Shown here in pieces: positions 33,284 to 46,500 of a DNA stretch of 64,000 nucleotides (position 1 is the first letter of the stretch; every line of letters starts with the position of its first letter). Source of the DNA: Apiosordaria backusii (taxonomy: Eukaryota > Ascomycota > Sordariomycetes > Sordariales > Lasiosphaeriaceae); NCBI GenBank assembly GCA_030549205.1, contig JAUKTV010000011.1, positions 1,116,001 to 1,180,000 of the forward strand, in the 5' to 3' direction. The notes under the pieces are model-generated. The model was not told where the DNA came from, ran no database searches, and saw only the letters and a program-made list of their open reading frames with translations. Made by a program: the position numbers and the translations under genes.

Positions 33284-36200
33284 ATACGATCCCCTATAGT
33301 CATCATGTCCCGCTATTACGACCTCGCCACAATCATTCAACATTAGACCTACGACCTTGTAATTTATCGTCACTTGCACATCACGCACCACACATATACT
33401 ATACATGAGCTTTCAGGGGATCGAATCCACCACATCGAACGCCATACTTCTTCATCTACCGACGAATCAAACTCTATCGCTTTTAATTGGTTTTTTCTTT
33501 TCCTGTATTTGTTATTGGTCAAAAGGCATCTTCCAACTGGCGATGAGGCAGGAGATGTCTCCCTTGGACGATACCCTCATGCATCGGCGTTACCGGTTGT
33601 GGTTTTTGGGAGATTTCATTTTTTTTTCATCCAACAAGGCATGCAGCAAGCTGCATTTTGCCCTTCTGTACTGTCGCTTGCGTGTCACACTATACGATTT
33701 TTTTCATTGTCACAAAACGGAGCCTGGAGCGGATGGCGTGAGTTTTCGGAGGTTAAGTCTCTTGAGGTCTGGGACACAACATACACGAGCTGTACCCTGG
33801 CACGACATGGCAGATGTTTTTCTAGCGATGAGGAACGAAAGCAGAGAAGGGGCGGGATCACTGTCACACTTCCTCTCCCTGACTTTGTATTTTGGGTGGA
33901 CGGTCTGTGGGAAGGCAGGGAGGGGGGGGATACATCGACGCATACATACTTACACACCTACCTAAACATAATCATGTACTATTAGCACACCACGTGGTCC
34001 CTAGACCCTGCCTCGCTTGAACCAGTTCACTGTACGACGTGGCGTGGCGACAAAAAAAGATGAACCATCTATCTACCTTGCACTTACTTCATGCTCCCGA
34101 AGTTTCGACCCTAGATTCCGAGTGTTCCTTTCTGCCCAACTCAACCAGTGGCTGCAACCCTCGATCGCGGAAGATTGCCTTTATTCTCCGCACTCTTCTT
34201 AATTGCTTCAATTAACCAATTGGTAGGATCATCACTTCAGCACGGCGATATTCGCAAGTCCCATTACCCACACTTCATCTAGACGCTGTTTCAGGACAAT
34301 TGTCTTCCCCCAATCGACAAGGCCACCCGACAGGCACCGCAGATTTTGTCTGACCCGGGACGACTGCGACGCCCCGCACCCGATACACGCAACCATGCAA
34401 GAAGCATGTCAGCATGGTTCTCTGCGTGTACCCGCACGAGCAGAGTGTCCACACCAATAACACGGTAAAGACGCAGACGCGAGGAGGATGAGGAAGCCAG
34501 GAAGTGTCTTCGAAAATGGCCGCCGCCCCGATGAAGCCGCCTTGGTTGGTCGACTCGGGCACGGGATCGACGAGAGACATCTTGCACTGCTATGTCTGTC
34601 TGACCTTGCACTACCCGCCTGCCGTCACGGCAACGCTTACACTACAGCGCCGACGATCCACTCTATCTTGTACCGCTGCAGAATAATGGGGAAAATATCC
34701 GCCGCCTTGTCTTGTGCGCCTCCCAACAGCAACATTTCCCTGGTTCTTACACCCTCCTTCAAGTTCTGCCCCGTCAATGACACGCACTGAACAATCAAGC
34801 AGATATCAACTTATACACGTGTCATCCCAGACCGCCCGTCCCTCGGGACAGTTCGAAGCAGGACGGCGGCCAGGTGGGCCACGGAGGGAAGAAGAAAGCC
34901 GGAACCGGAAGGGGATCATCGCACTCCCCTCCGGCGTGGTGCCAACCCATGTTCGGCCCTCCACAGCATTACCGACTGGAATGATGCCCAAGAACGCTAA
35001 CAAGGCAACAAGGCAAAGACGTGGAGCCCTATATTGACGCCTTATGTTGAGGCGAACACACGCTTTGCAAAAAAGGGGACAGCAAGGAGGCGAATAAGAT
35101 ACTTGAGGCAGCTCGAGGGCACCTTGAGGGCTACGCTATGTCTCAAATCTGTAAATCAGTCTCTTCGGCTCCAAGTCAAGGCTGCTGAGGGGGCTCTGAT
35201 CATTGCCCTCAAAGGCAAGTACCCATGACACGACCATCGCCCAGTGGAAGCTTGAATTTACTGAAGTAGTGCTGATCCGGGGCTAGAAGGCGGGGGCACA
35301 ACCACCACAGAACCAAGAAACCTCCAACATGACATCTCTACACTTGCTCTCGTCTAACTAGATGGTGGATATCGCATTTCATCTATCATCGAGGACATGT
35401 GAATAGGGCCCTTCATCTACCACAATATGTCCGGGACGAGGTTGGGGTGGGGTAGTCGATGGCGACGACACTGTAGTGTACACTAAGTTCCTACAATTCG
35501 CCATCGTTTCCAACCGGGTTCCTTCCTTCCACAGCCACACTGGATACTTCCACATCCTGACCGCTCGTCTCTATTATGTACATGCATACACTACATCCAA
35601 ACCAGGGCAATAAGGGGGGGCCACGATGAGCTGCAAGATGATGAAGGACGAGGGCAAAACTGGGCACAGGATGGATTCCTATTCGACAAAATGACGCAGT
35701 CGGGGAGACTTGCCCATGCACAGTTCCTCAACCCACACGGCCCCCACAGACCATCACCATTGTTCGGCAGTGGAAACACTGAAAGACAAGATCCAGAGAC
35801 ACAACGAGGTCGGACAGACGGGACCCTTGGGCTCGGAGGATAGCACATACATACGCTACAGGGTGAGACACTGGGGGTGTGGCCTTCGGCGTCAGATGGC
35901 GTAGAGAGGACCCAACGGTTTCCCAGTTGCTGTCAAAACTGCGCCTTCTTTCGGCATTTTCAGCTTTTTGGGCTGGGAACTGGCATCAATAAAAGACAAA
36001 AATGGAAAAGGTAGGTAGGTACGGCATGATTCCTGCTTGGATCCAATGTTGTGTTGGCAAAAGCTGAGATTGATATCATCGTCAAACGTCACGGCGTGGT
36101 GTCGAATGGATGCTGGTGGGTGGTCAATTTGTGGAGCGGCCCCGCAAATGACGTCGGCGTGCAAGGCTTGGCTTTTGGCGACCCAATTGAGGCTTGGGGA

Positions 36201-39200
36201 AGGATCCCGCACCACGACACAACTCTTTCAGTAGTGCGGAATGAGGTCAGCAATTGGATATTATCTTTGATGAATTGATTGCCTCCTCAGGCGGCGACCC
36301 GGTTTCTAGCAGCATTATTCGACCGATAAACCACAAAGAGCTAGGTACGCCGCCCTGTAAGTGCGCTATCACGAAGTGATGGTGGGCTGCAAGATGGCGA
36401 CAAGCCCCCCCCCACGGCATTATTCCCCACCAATCAGCATGGCCCCGCTAACAAACGACGGATCTTCAGGGTCCTCCTCCATTATCTTTCAAAAAAGCTG
36501 GGAGCTGCCGAGACGTGTCCAATGACTGCTTGATCTCGAGCGGCACAGACAATCAAGGTGCTTCTCACTGTGCCATTAGCGTTTCTTCAGCTACCTCAGC
36601 TTTTTGACGAACACGAAGCCACTGGACCCATTATCAGATCCGGAATCACAAGAATCACCTTGCATAACACCACATACGAAAGAACGGTTTGTTTGAGCTG
36701 GCGAGCCAGCAGCCAAGTTCAATGCAGTCTAATGCAGCTGCCGTGGAGAGAGGGGGTCCCCGTCACAGTGGAGAGCAGATGTGTTCGCCGACCTCCAACA
36801 TGTCCCTCGTCCAACCAGAGAGGGGACACCCAGGCCAGATATCGAGACCACGCTGTACCCTTTTCGTCATTTACCTCACAGCAAACTTGGAAGACGACGG
36901 CCAAAAAGAGGGCAGGCCAAACCGTTATCGGCGGATAAGACCTTCAGGTCACAGCAATACTCAATTCGGTCGACATGACATGATGGCGCCACCTTGCGCC
37001 GCGAGAGTACTGTTTGGACCTACAGACAACGGTTGATAGTGGTAAACAGCAAGCAAAAATAACTGAAAAACAGCACTGGGCGGATATCACAGGAAGACCT
37101 GACGTTGATTTAATGCCGGTACCCCATGACGTCACCAATGCTTACTTTTTTGGTCCACTAACGGAGGGACAGCCCCACTTGGACCGTGACTAACCCAACG
37201 GTGACGCCGCGCCGTTTTCACAAAACGCCCAAGAGTCATGTCAGTTCGTTACTCTCTCGTTGTCAACGGTTTGGCTTCAACCACTGCCACCGCCTTGAAC
37301 GGGTATGTTTTTGGGGAGTTGGGCCTGTGAGAAGAGTTTCAAATCGAAAATTCCTTCCGCTAACACATCAGAGACAGGGAGAGACTGTCTTAGCGCGCCT
37401 TTATCCCGGTATGCCCCTCATTCCGAAGGCCATGTCCCTGCCCCGTCACCCCACCACTCCATCCAGGGTCCTTGGTTTTTTGACTTTTGAAGATTCAGAT
37501 GACACTTCGACTTCAGATGCTCAAACACCTTTCACCTCAGCAACAGCTCTCGTCCCGTTGTTCCTGACAGATTCTGCACGCTAAGTTGCTTGTGCATGCT
37601 TGACCACAGCAACGACATCCGCGGGGAAACTATCGAAAAGAACGCAGTTGCATCGCAGCATCAACCCACGGCTAAGCACAAGTCAGCAAAAGATATTTTT
37701 TCTACATGGTTTATTTACGTTAAAAAACCTCAACAAAAACACAGTTCCATCACACCGTTACTTCCTGATCCACTGCGGCGCAGCACCCAGAGCGACCCGG
37801 GCAGAATCTGAAACAACTGATGATCTCATCGGAACCAAGGCCAGCATATTGCAATTTACCGCACATGCTGTTAAACACCCAGCAAGGACAGGCTGCCATT
37901 TTGTTCCATTTCCCGGGGTACCGCTTCTCTACGGCTGAGTCCTGGAACGGGATTCGTCCGGGTGGGCACCTTGGGCTTGCTAACGGGACTATCGTGAGTT
38001 TTTCTTTTTTTTTTTTCACTTCACACAGTGTATTTTCAGCCTCTTTTCCGCCGCCACGTCGAGAACCGGTTTTCTCAAATGCCATGTTCCCTGGCTCAAA
38101 TTCCCATATCGTCTTGTCAATGTCAGCTCGGCGGATCTGTGCATGAAAGACCCTGAATTTCATATTGGGCAGAACCGACATGAGACATTCCTGGTCTTGA
38201 GCAGGCCGGATATTATTTATCTCGTGTTGACAGTTCGAAGTCAGCTTTCACATTTCATGATACTACCATGATAGATACTGACTACAATGCTGAGTCCGAG
38301 CGGTACCTTGGTACCTTGGCTGTCAGTGAGCCAGCCACCTTCCTACCTTCAAGCTGTACTGTAATATGCTTGGGATCGTACCTATCAAAACCCGCTTACC
38401 TCATTGCGTTCATCCACAACTTGTACAACCAGACGGTAGGCATGTACAAAATTCGCACTTTTTATCTCCTGCACCTCTCATTCGATGGGCCTCAGCACAC
38501 TTCACACACCCGGCCTCCCGTCATGCCCATTTTCATGTACCATTCACGCAACATGCACACCACTGGCACCACCACACCTTACCAAACTCAGCTTCAATCT
38601 GGGGCGGCAGATGGGCGGTGTCGAGTGTTATCTACCTGATGTAGGCAGGCCGGTCACACACGTGTTCAAAGACTACACATTGTTCATCCAGCCTCATCGC
38701 CGCAGGGTAGGAAGTGGCGAACAAACTCACCTCCCGTCCTTCCCTCCTGAGCCCAAGTGGCCGAGTACAACCCCTCAACCCCTCATATTGCTTTCCTTTC
38801 AGTCTGCTGTTGTGTGTGTCTACACCTAACGCCTAACGCCGCTGGCTGGCTGGCTGAGATGCGAGGCTACACTACCTACACATTACACTGCACAGCACAC
38901 AATCCAGACCGCCCCCCCCTGTTTTGATTCCTTCCCTTCCGTTCAAGAATGCGTAGGCTGTGGACGTGGACGGGCTTGAGATACCTTCCTCTTTGGGACG
39001 ACAGCACAGCAGTGCTAAGCCAACCGGACTGGGCAAGCCTGGCGACTAGCCAGAGAGCATGAACCGATGGGTGTATGGATGGATGGATAGCTGATGAAGA
39101 TGGGGTAAAGGGCGCCCCTTGTCCGGCTGTCAGCTTCAATGCTGCCCCTTTATGCTCTTCTCGCTACTGCGCAGTAGTTCTGAGCGGCATGACATGGAGC

Positions 39201-40849
39201 GAGTCAAGAGATGATCATCATCCAGTGATGATGATGAATGCAACATGATTCATTATCAACGGGCAATTCCAAAAGCTGAGAAGGGATCTCCCGTTCAAGG
39301 TTCTGCATCCTCATCTACCATTGATTTGTCCTATCAGTCTCGTGGTTAATGAAGTTTATCTACACTACCGAGACTACCATCGGGAGCCGAAAGGGGGAGC
39401 CGAGTGTGGAAAAATGAGGACAGAAGGAGCAAAGATCATCGATCTTGCACTCTGGGAGGTGATTAAAGCTGAAACACAGAGCCGATCGATCTTTTGCCTA
39501 TTTTGGTCGACCGTGGATGCTTTGCGCAGACCGCCCACCCTTGTGTGAGCCACCTGGGGGTTGGGATCCGCTGTCAATGGCACGTGAAGACCCGTGACAC
39601 ACATGTGTTGTTGGGATTCGGGGATGGCGATAGGGATTGAGATGAGGTTGTACGGTACGGAGTAGACCTGGGGAGATAGGCATGGAGGATTCAAGCGAGT
39701 CAGACATCCACGTCAAAAGGAGAGAGCGCGAGGCCGGAGTATTCTCCGGCGGTTCGTCGCTACTGAAGGTCCTGAGCCCGTTGAGCTGTCACATTGCGCC
39801 GACAGGTACGGCCCATGGGAATGGACGGGCATAAGCATACCCTCCGAAGGCACAGGTGATGATGGGTCAGAAAGGAAAAGGGCCACGTACTCGGTAGAGA
39901 GAGCACCGACTACCCGACCGACCCAAGCCTTGTAGGCCGTGAGAAAAAATAATCACCGAAGAACCGAAGACCGAAGCCCCCGGCCCTTGGACAAGAGGGA
40001 ATATCTCGATTTTTGGGTCTTGTTGGGGGGGCAGATAGAGGACCATGGGCGTCGACCACCCCCTTTCATTTCCCATTGGCGGCGTCGAGGGCCGGGATTT
40101 TATGATCCTTTCTGGTCCACGGCTATCTATCTGTTTGCGAGGATGTCTGTCGGCTGTACCGGGTAGGCAATGTGCAATGTGCATATTCCCTCGGGCCTAC
40201 AGACCACAGCACAGCACAGCACAGCACACACAGCACCGGTGTGGCGTGGCATGGACCGGACTAGACCGGGCTGGGAGTAACATCCCGGGGGTCTCTTGCA
40301 GCGTGAGCTGTAGGTAAAGACATTGAGCAGATGATGAGAGTAGTAGCGTCAACTTACTTGAGACATGCAATGGTATGCTCTTGTCCCTTGTGCTCGCCCA
40401 TAGTTCGTCTGGATAAGTTAGGCGAGAATGTTTTGGGTGGTGGCTACCAAGAAGCAGCCCACAGCTTCCAGAACAAAGAGCCAAAGGGGCGAGGATGAAG
40501 GGCCGGGCCGTTTACGTGCATGTTGTATCTTCGATGGTGGATGAAGCAGAAGTGAAAACTCTGATCGATCAAAACAACTGGGTATCTGCATTGGGAACGC
40601 CGTTACACGGTTATACAACCCTGGAGACAAGCCACCGGCCCAAAGAGGCAACTACAGGGTACAGGATGACCTCCATGGACGTTGGTGTGAGGCTCGGGAA
40701 AATATACCCGTCGGCCGTTGGGCGGACCGTTCGGGCTGCTCTTTTCTTTTTTTCTTTCTTTTTTTTTTGCAGTTGTTCTTTTTCTGCGTCTGGTATGGGT
40801 ATCTACGGTTGTGGTTGTCTTAGCTGCTTGTGCTTCCGGGGGATACTCG

Positions 40850-40876
40850 CCCGAGACCCGAGACCCGAGACCCGAG
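40850..40876 (+). repeat. CCCGAGA 7-bp tandem repeat
   Basis: Three complete CCCGAGA units plus a partial one, in non-coding sequence. Confidence 0.8.
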
Positions 40877-41802
40877 CAAAGAGAATCAAGAGTCGAACGA
40901 CCGAGGACTTGGGGACAAAGGATTGGAAATAGGGGACGTGAAACGGGGGGTTTGGGGTAAGGGGGGGGGGATTTAGGGGTTAGACACTCTAACGTTGTGT
41001 TTGTGTCACTCAGTGGTCTAACGGCGCTAAGTGGGTGCTGACGGTTGGGGGGATGGGATGGGGAAGGACGAAGAAAGTTTACCCCTGAGACCGCCGGGCA
41101 GAGAAACAGAAGCGGAGAGACATGACACGACGTCGGGCCGGGCGGTTGTGGCTTTGAGGAGAGGTGGTGATACCTGGCCACGTGGATGGATGGATGGGGG
41201 GTAAACATTGTTCAGTACCTAGGTACGGTGATGGAGAGACGGGGATCAAAGAGCGGACGGGCGCTGCAGTTTTAAGGATCATAGAGCTATATCAGCCAGA
41301 TTGTCAGTCGCAGTTCAAATCGCCTTATCACTTCTCAACAGGTTTGAATGGTTGACAAAAGAGTTTGAATTGTTGACAGACAAAAGTGTCTTCGCCTGTG
41401 TGGCTACCTAGGTTACTACCCCTGAATGCCAAGCCAGATGTTGGATGTTGACCATACCGACTCTTTCTACGGCACATTGACGGACTGTCGGTATCCAAAC
41501 ATAAAATAAACAACAGAGATTTTATTCGTGTATACTTACTTGTGTTGATAGGACGCGTCACACGGTCTTATAAGGTACCAGCCCTGTACGCGGCGTCCAA
41601 TGTTGTGTTCCCTTTCGATAGAAGGGGTGGGGGGGGGAACAACAACAAAACACTCCCGCGGTTGTTGTATGTATGTATGTATGTATGTTGTCCTACAAAC
41701 AACGAACGGACAAGTACTTGGGGTCATCATTGCACGACGTCCGCGTCCGCTGCTCCGTATTGAGCCCTCTCTTACTGCGTATTACCTGTCACACACACTA
41801 CA

Positions 41803-41827
41803 TAGGTAGGTAGGTAGGTAGGTAGGT
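41803..41827 (+). repeat. TAGG tetranucleotide repeat
   Basis: Six TAGG units, ending in GTACC. It is the longest of the dispersed TAGG/CCTA motifs in the window. Confidence 0.9.
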
Positions 41828-42393
41828 ACCCTTACACAGGCGGCGGGCTGGAGGCTGGTTGGTGTGTCAGATTTGTATACGTACGCGGCTACTACGGTGA
41901 GGGTGTTACCAAAACGGGTTGGGTTCTATTCTCGTCCGTCCCATCTCGTGGGTAGTTCAATCAAATAGGTACCTTACTCTCTTTTGTTCGCGAGGTGGTG
42001 GTATATCAACAGACAGACATCCGTCTCCAGGGTACTTGGTGTATTGGACCTGTCTGTCCTGTTTCACCCATTTCGTTTCCTCGGTGACATTGATGGAAAC
42101 AGAGGTGGCGTCAGCCCTACCCGTCAGCCAGCAACCCCTCCCCCCCCCCCCCCCTTGTTGCTCCCATCGTTCACTGCTGCCCTTATTTGCTGTTTTTTGT
42201 CGTGATCGTCGTCGTTGTCGTCTTACATACATACACACAACAACTACCGGACCAGCCGGACCATGCACGGCACTCTAGTAGGTAGGTAGAAGACAGGGAG
42301 TTCCCTCCGAGGGCATCGGATGAGTGGTAGCCGTGAAAATTCTCCGAGTCCGGAATGTTTCTATACAATATGTGATAGAGGGAGATTGATATA

Positions 42394-42411
42394 CCCCCCC
42401 CCCCCCCCCCC
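42394..42411. repeat. C18 homopolymer
   Basis: An uninterrupted run of 18 C. A C15 run lies at 42140-42154. True lengths are uncertain in any sequencing technology. Confidence 0.8.
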
Positions 42412-42547
42412 TCTTCCCCCCTCCTTTACAGCGCGAAGTGCCGAAGCCCGCGTCCCGGAGGATGATGATGATGATGATGGAAATGTGTGGTAAGACACCA
42501 GTGCCAGCTAGGTAGGTAGGTACGCAGGGGGGTGCTGTTGTGTGATG

Positions 42548-42573
42548 CAGGTACAGGTACAGGTACAGGTACA
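42548..42573 (+). repeat. CAGGTA 6-bp tandem repeat
   Basis: Four perfect CAGGTA units, non-coding. Confidence 0.85.
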
Positions 42574-43171
42574 TCAGCCAAACGTCAATGGAGAATTTGT
42601 TCACAGACTAGAAGATAATATTCTACTTGCCTACCTAGGTAGCAAGGGCTGTTTCAATTGTAAACTAACCCAAGAGGCGTTTGGATGGAGATGAGCTTCA
42701 GATTTGGAGGACAGACAAACTGGAACGAACCTAAGGCTGACATTTTTGGCTGTTAACGGGAACTGTAAGCCTGAACCGGAAGAAAATCCAGGAATAGTAA
42801 TTGGACTTGGGGGAGGGGAAGGGGGTTGGAGTGGTCTGACCAACAACACCGTCAGCATTTGTCAGAGGTGATAGTTGGACTTATAGGGTAGGTAGGTAGT
42901 TGGCAATAAGTTCTGGAGCTGTTAACCATGAGTGTAAAGCCTGTTGTGTGTACCCAAGAACTAAAAGCAGGTTTGTTATGAGCTGAAGCTGATTACTAAC
43001 TCATTTCAAACTTGAAGCAAACATCACCACATACACGAAAAGAAAAGCATGTAGCATACTACCAGGACAACATTGACCAAAAGAACATGATGATGCCCTC
43101 AAACCAGCCAGCCTACTAGCCTCTGAACACTACCTAAACAGTTCCACTGTCACTCCCACAAGTCTTCGGGT

Positions 43172-43179
43172 TATATAAA
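43172..43179 (+). promoter_or_regulatory. TATA box for a possible plus-strand transcript
   Basis: The sequence TTATATAAAAGC is a near-ideal TATA element with no recognised gene behind it. A start about 30 nt downstream would give a transcript running into the 3' end of the SF3B1 gene. The first ATG on it (43282) opens only 43 codons. The promoter role is inference. Confidence 0.35.
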
Positions 43180-43549
43180 AGCTGGACTCTGGTTTAAAGC
43201 CATCAGAGTAAACACCACAGCGGGGGACGAGTGACACTTGGAAACAATACACACAAGTCCCGTATCATTACATTTGTATATATGTACTCAACACAACTAT
43301 CCCCAATTCATCACCCGAAACCTTCAAATCCCCTTTGCAAACCCCCCCAACCAGCACCAGGATATTTACTTCTTCATTTCCATTTGGTTCAATCGCTTGC
43401 TTTTTGTCCCTAACCTCCCAACACTCTAAATATCACAAGTCCAACCAAGCAAAGAAGCGAAGCAAAGCCACCCCATCACCACCATCACTGCCATCAACAC
43501 CACCTCCTTTCCATCTCTCCCCCCCTCATCTCATCCCCTTTAAACCCCC

Positions 43550-46500
43550 CTACAAAACAATACCCAACTCCCCCCTATCCACCCCCTCCTCTACCAAATT
43601 AGGATAATACGGCACCATCGCATCCGCCCCCTGCACATACGCATCATTATACAACCTCCAATACGGCGTCCTCACCTTCCTCGCCGGGTGGAACAACCCC
43701 GCCCACACATAATTCAGCACCAGCCCCGGCCCCACCGCCATCCTCACCGCCTCAATCGCCTCCACAATCCTGTCAATCACGTGCGGGCTCGTCTCGAACA
43801 AGTTTGGATACAGCAGATTCAGCAGGTGAACCATTGCATCCTCGCACCCTAACCCTACCACTCCCAGCGCAATGTGCTTCACCACCGAAGCGGCTGTCTG
43901 TCGATGGACTTGGTCGCGGTCGATGAGGGCGTCTTCCAACAGGGGCGTGACGGCGTAGACGTAGTCTTTGGCCATTTCACCAATGTATTCGAATAAGAAA
44001 GACAACGATTTCAAAACACCGTTTTGGACGTTGAGTTCAGGGACGCGGTATTCGTTCATGAGAGCGGGGAGGACGGTGAAGGGAGCGCAGGTTTCGGCTA
44101 CGATGCCGATGGCAACGGCCGTGTTGACTCTTGACTGACGTTCTTGAACTCTGAGGTTGTTGAGCAGGGTAGCCAACACATCCTGGGGACCGATGGCTTT
44201 GGCGATGAAACCAAAGGTGTTGTTGGCTGCGCGACGGATGCCCTTTTTGTGTGCTTTGAGCATGTCAAGGAGTTCGAAGCAAATTCTCATCCATTCGCGA
44301 GCATTGACACTTTCCGGTCCACGGTCAGCGATACGGCCAACGAGGTCGATGGTGTTTTCCTGCACTTTCTCGTGTCGATTGCGCAGGATGGGTGTGAGGC
44401 GTGGTAAGAGGTCTTTGATGGGGGGCTGCATTTGGCTGATACCCACGACGGTGACGATAGACCTCAAAGCACCAAGGATGGAGCCAAGAACTTCGGGGTA
44501 TTCTTCTCCGAGGTATTCGTAGAGGACCACACCAAGCTTGCCCATGAGGGCGTCTTCACCGCATTGCTTCATCACCATGGCGATTCTCGAAACTAAATCA
44601 GCAGCTTGTTGACGGACCGTAGCGGATTTGTTGTTGAGACGCCAGAGGATGGTGCTGACAATTTGTGGAAGGTATGGCTTGCAGCGGGTACCTAAAGCGT
44701 TGACCACAGAGCCGAAGCCGTTGAGCATGATAATGTCTTCAACGCTTTGCTCTTGGAAGGCGTGCAGGATACCGTCGATGAGTCTTTCTTCTAACCGCTC
44801 ACCAATATCTGCCGCACCGAGAGAGGCCACTATCTTCTCCACGGTTTCGACAGTCATCTTCCGGTAGGCTTCACTTTCGTCCTTCAGGTTGACCACGATC
44901 CTTTCAAGAACCTCACTGACGCCAACCTTTTGGCCGATATCCACCGTCGTCTCAACCACCTGACGGTAGTTGCGCTTGTCCAAAGCCATGCGCCGTACCC
45001 AGAAATTCTTGAAGAACTCGTCCAGCACATGCTCCTTAAGATATCCAGCTGTGACACCATCCGTGGCCGCGCACTGCGAGATGACCTTGAGCACAACCTT
45101 CTTCATTTCCTCATCTGGGGATGCAAACTCGCGCAACAGAATCTCCATAATCTGAGTTGTGTAGTAGTTTGCGTAGTCCTCGTCCATGAGGGGGATGATA
45201 TATCCCACGGCCTTGAGGAAACCCGCCAAGCCTTTGCCTCTTTGCTTGCGAGCTCCCGTCCACAGGGGATTAAGAATACCATCAAAACTCTCGATACCGT
45301 AGGGGTTAGAGGCCTCGGCAAGGGCGGCGATGGCCAAACTGGTAACTGTTCGCACCTTGGTCTGTTCATCGTTCAGGTTGGGTCCAATGCAGTCCACGAG
45401 CTGTTTGAGGTGTGGAAGGACAGCACAGCCCATCAAAATAGGGATCTGTTGAACAATCTTCACACCGGTATGACGCGCCTGCCATGACTTCTTGCTGCGG
45501 CACACAGCTCCCAAAAACGGAAGAAGGGCAGGAATGCCCAACGCTGAGGCCACCACAGCAAAGGCTCTGGCAGTCGTGTTTCGTACGTATTCATCCACAT
45601 GATCGATATCGGGCCGCATGACACTGATCATGGTCGCGAGGCCGGCGGCTTTGCTGAGGTTGGAAATAATCTCGCGACCTTCAACTCGTGCATAGTAATC
45701 CTGGTCAATGAGCAATGGCTCAATGACGACCAAGATCTTGTGGACATATGGCCGGACCATATCATCCAGCTTGTAGAGGATACGATCGATAACCTTGACA
45801 AGCAGATGGCGTTCCTGGTCCTCGAGCGTCTTCTCCATGAGCAACGGAAGGATCTGGTTGAAAAGGGGTCCAGCACCAAAGTTTCGAGCGTTATCTGTAA
45901 GTTGTCTAAGCGCGGTCTTCCTCATTGGGGGAGTACCGTTTTTGACCTTTAACAAAAGACGCATGATCTTTCTCTCCTTCAGCTGCTCGACAGTCAGGTC
46001 ATCTTCATTGGATCCGTCTGTTAGCTTGCCAAAGTATGCCATGTCCTCGGGCTTGAAGAACTGGAGGTCACCAACACCAGGAATCTCTCTTGGCACAGCC
46101 TGTCCAGAAAGCCGCGTGCTCTCTGGGTCCTGCATCATGAACCCTGTCTGTGGTGTCGGGGGCATGGCCAGCTTGTGCGTGGGTGCCCTGGCTGGGGCAT
46201 ATCCCGGGGGAGGCTCAAGAATCTTGTACCCTTCATCAGGACCAGGAAGCATAGCATCGAGCTCCTCATCGCTAAGCGGCATATACCGGCCGGCATCAGT
46301 TCCGAACGCGGTAGGAGGCAGGACGGCGGTTTGCGTGGGGTGCATCGGAGTGGCGAGACCAATATTTCCAACGGGGGTAGCAGACGGCGCCTGATCCCAC
46401 CTAGACTTCTTTTTCGCTTCTACTACAGTCCCATCAGCGCCAAGGACTGGTACAGAGGGCGCTTGATCCCAGCGCGACCGCTTCTTGGGCTCTGCTGCTG

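Larger units (their letters stand above)
33284..43549. other. About 10 kb gene-poor tract downstream of the C2H2 regulator
   Basis: No protein gene is supported; open frames are short and often overlap on both strands. It contains a CACAG array (40205-40227), a 7-bp CCCGAGA array (40850-40876), TGTA repeats (about 41667-41687), TAGG repeats (41803-41827, 42510-42522, 42889-42899), C runs of 15 and 18 (42140-42154, 42394-42411), a GAT run (about 42462-42479) and a CAGGTA array (42548-42573). The right end carries a strong TATA box (43172-43179) pointing toward the SF3B1 3' end. Confidence 0.5.

Noticed and set aside
40603..41208. 201-codon minus-strand frame
   Set aside because: Pro/Ser-rich, includes the simple CCCGAGA array and a T/C run, no domain.
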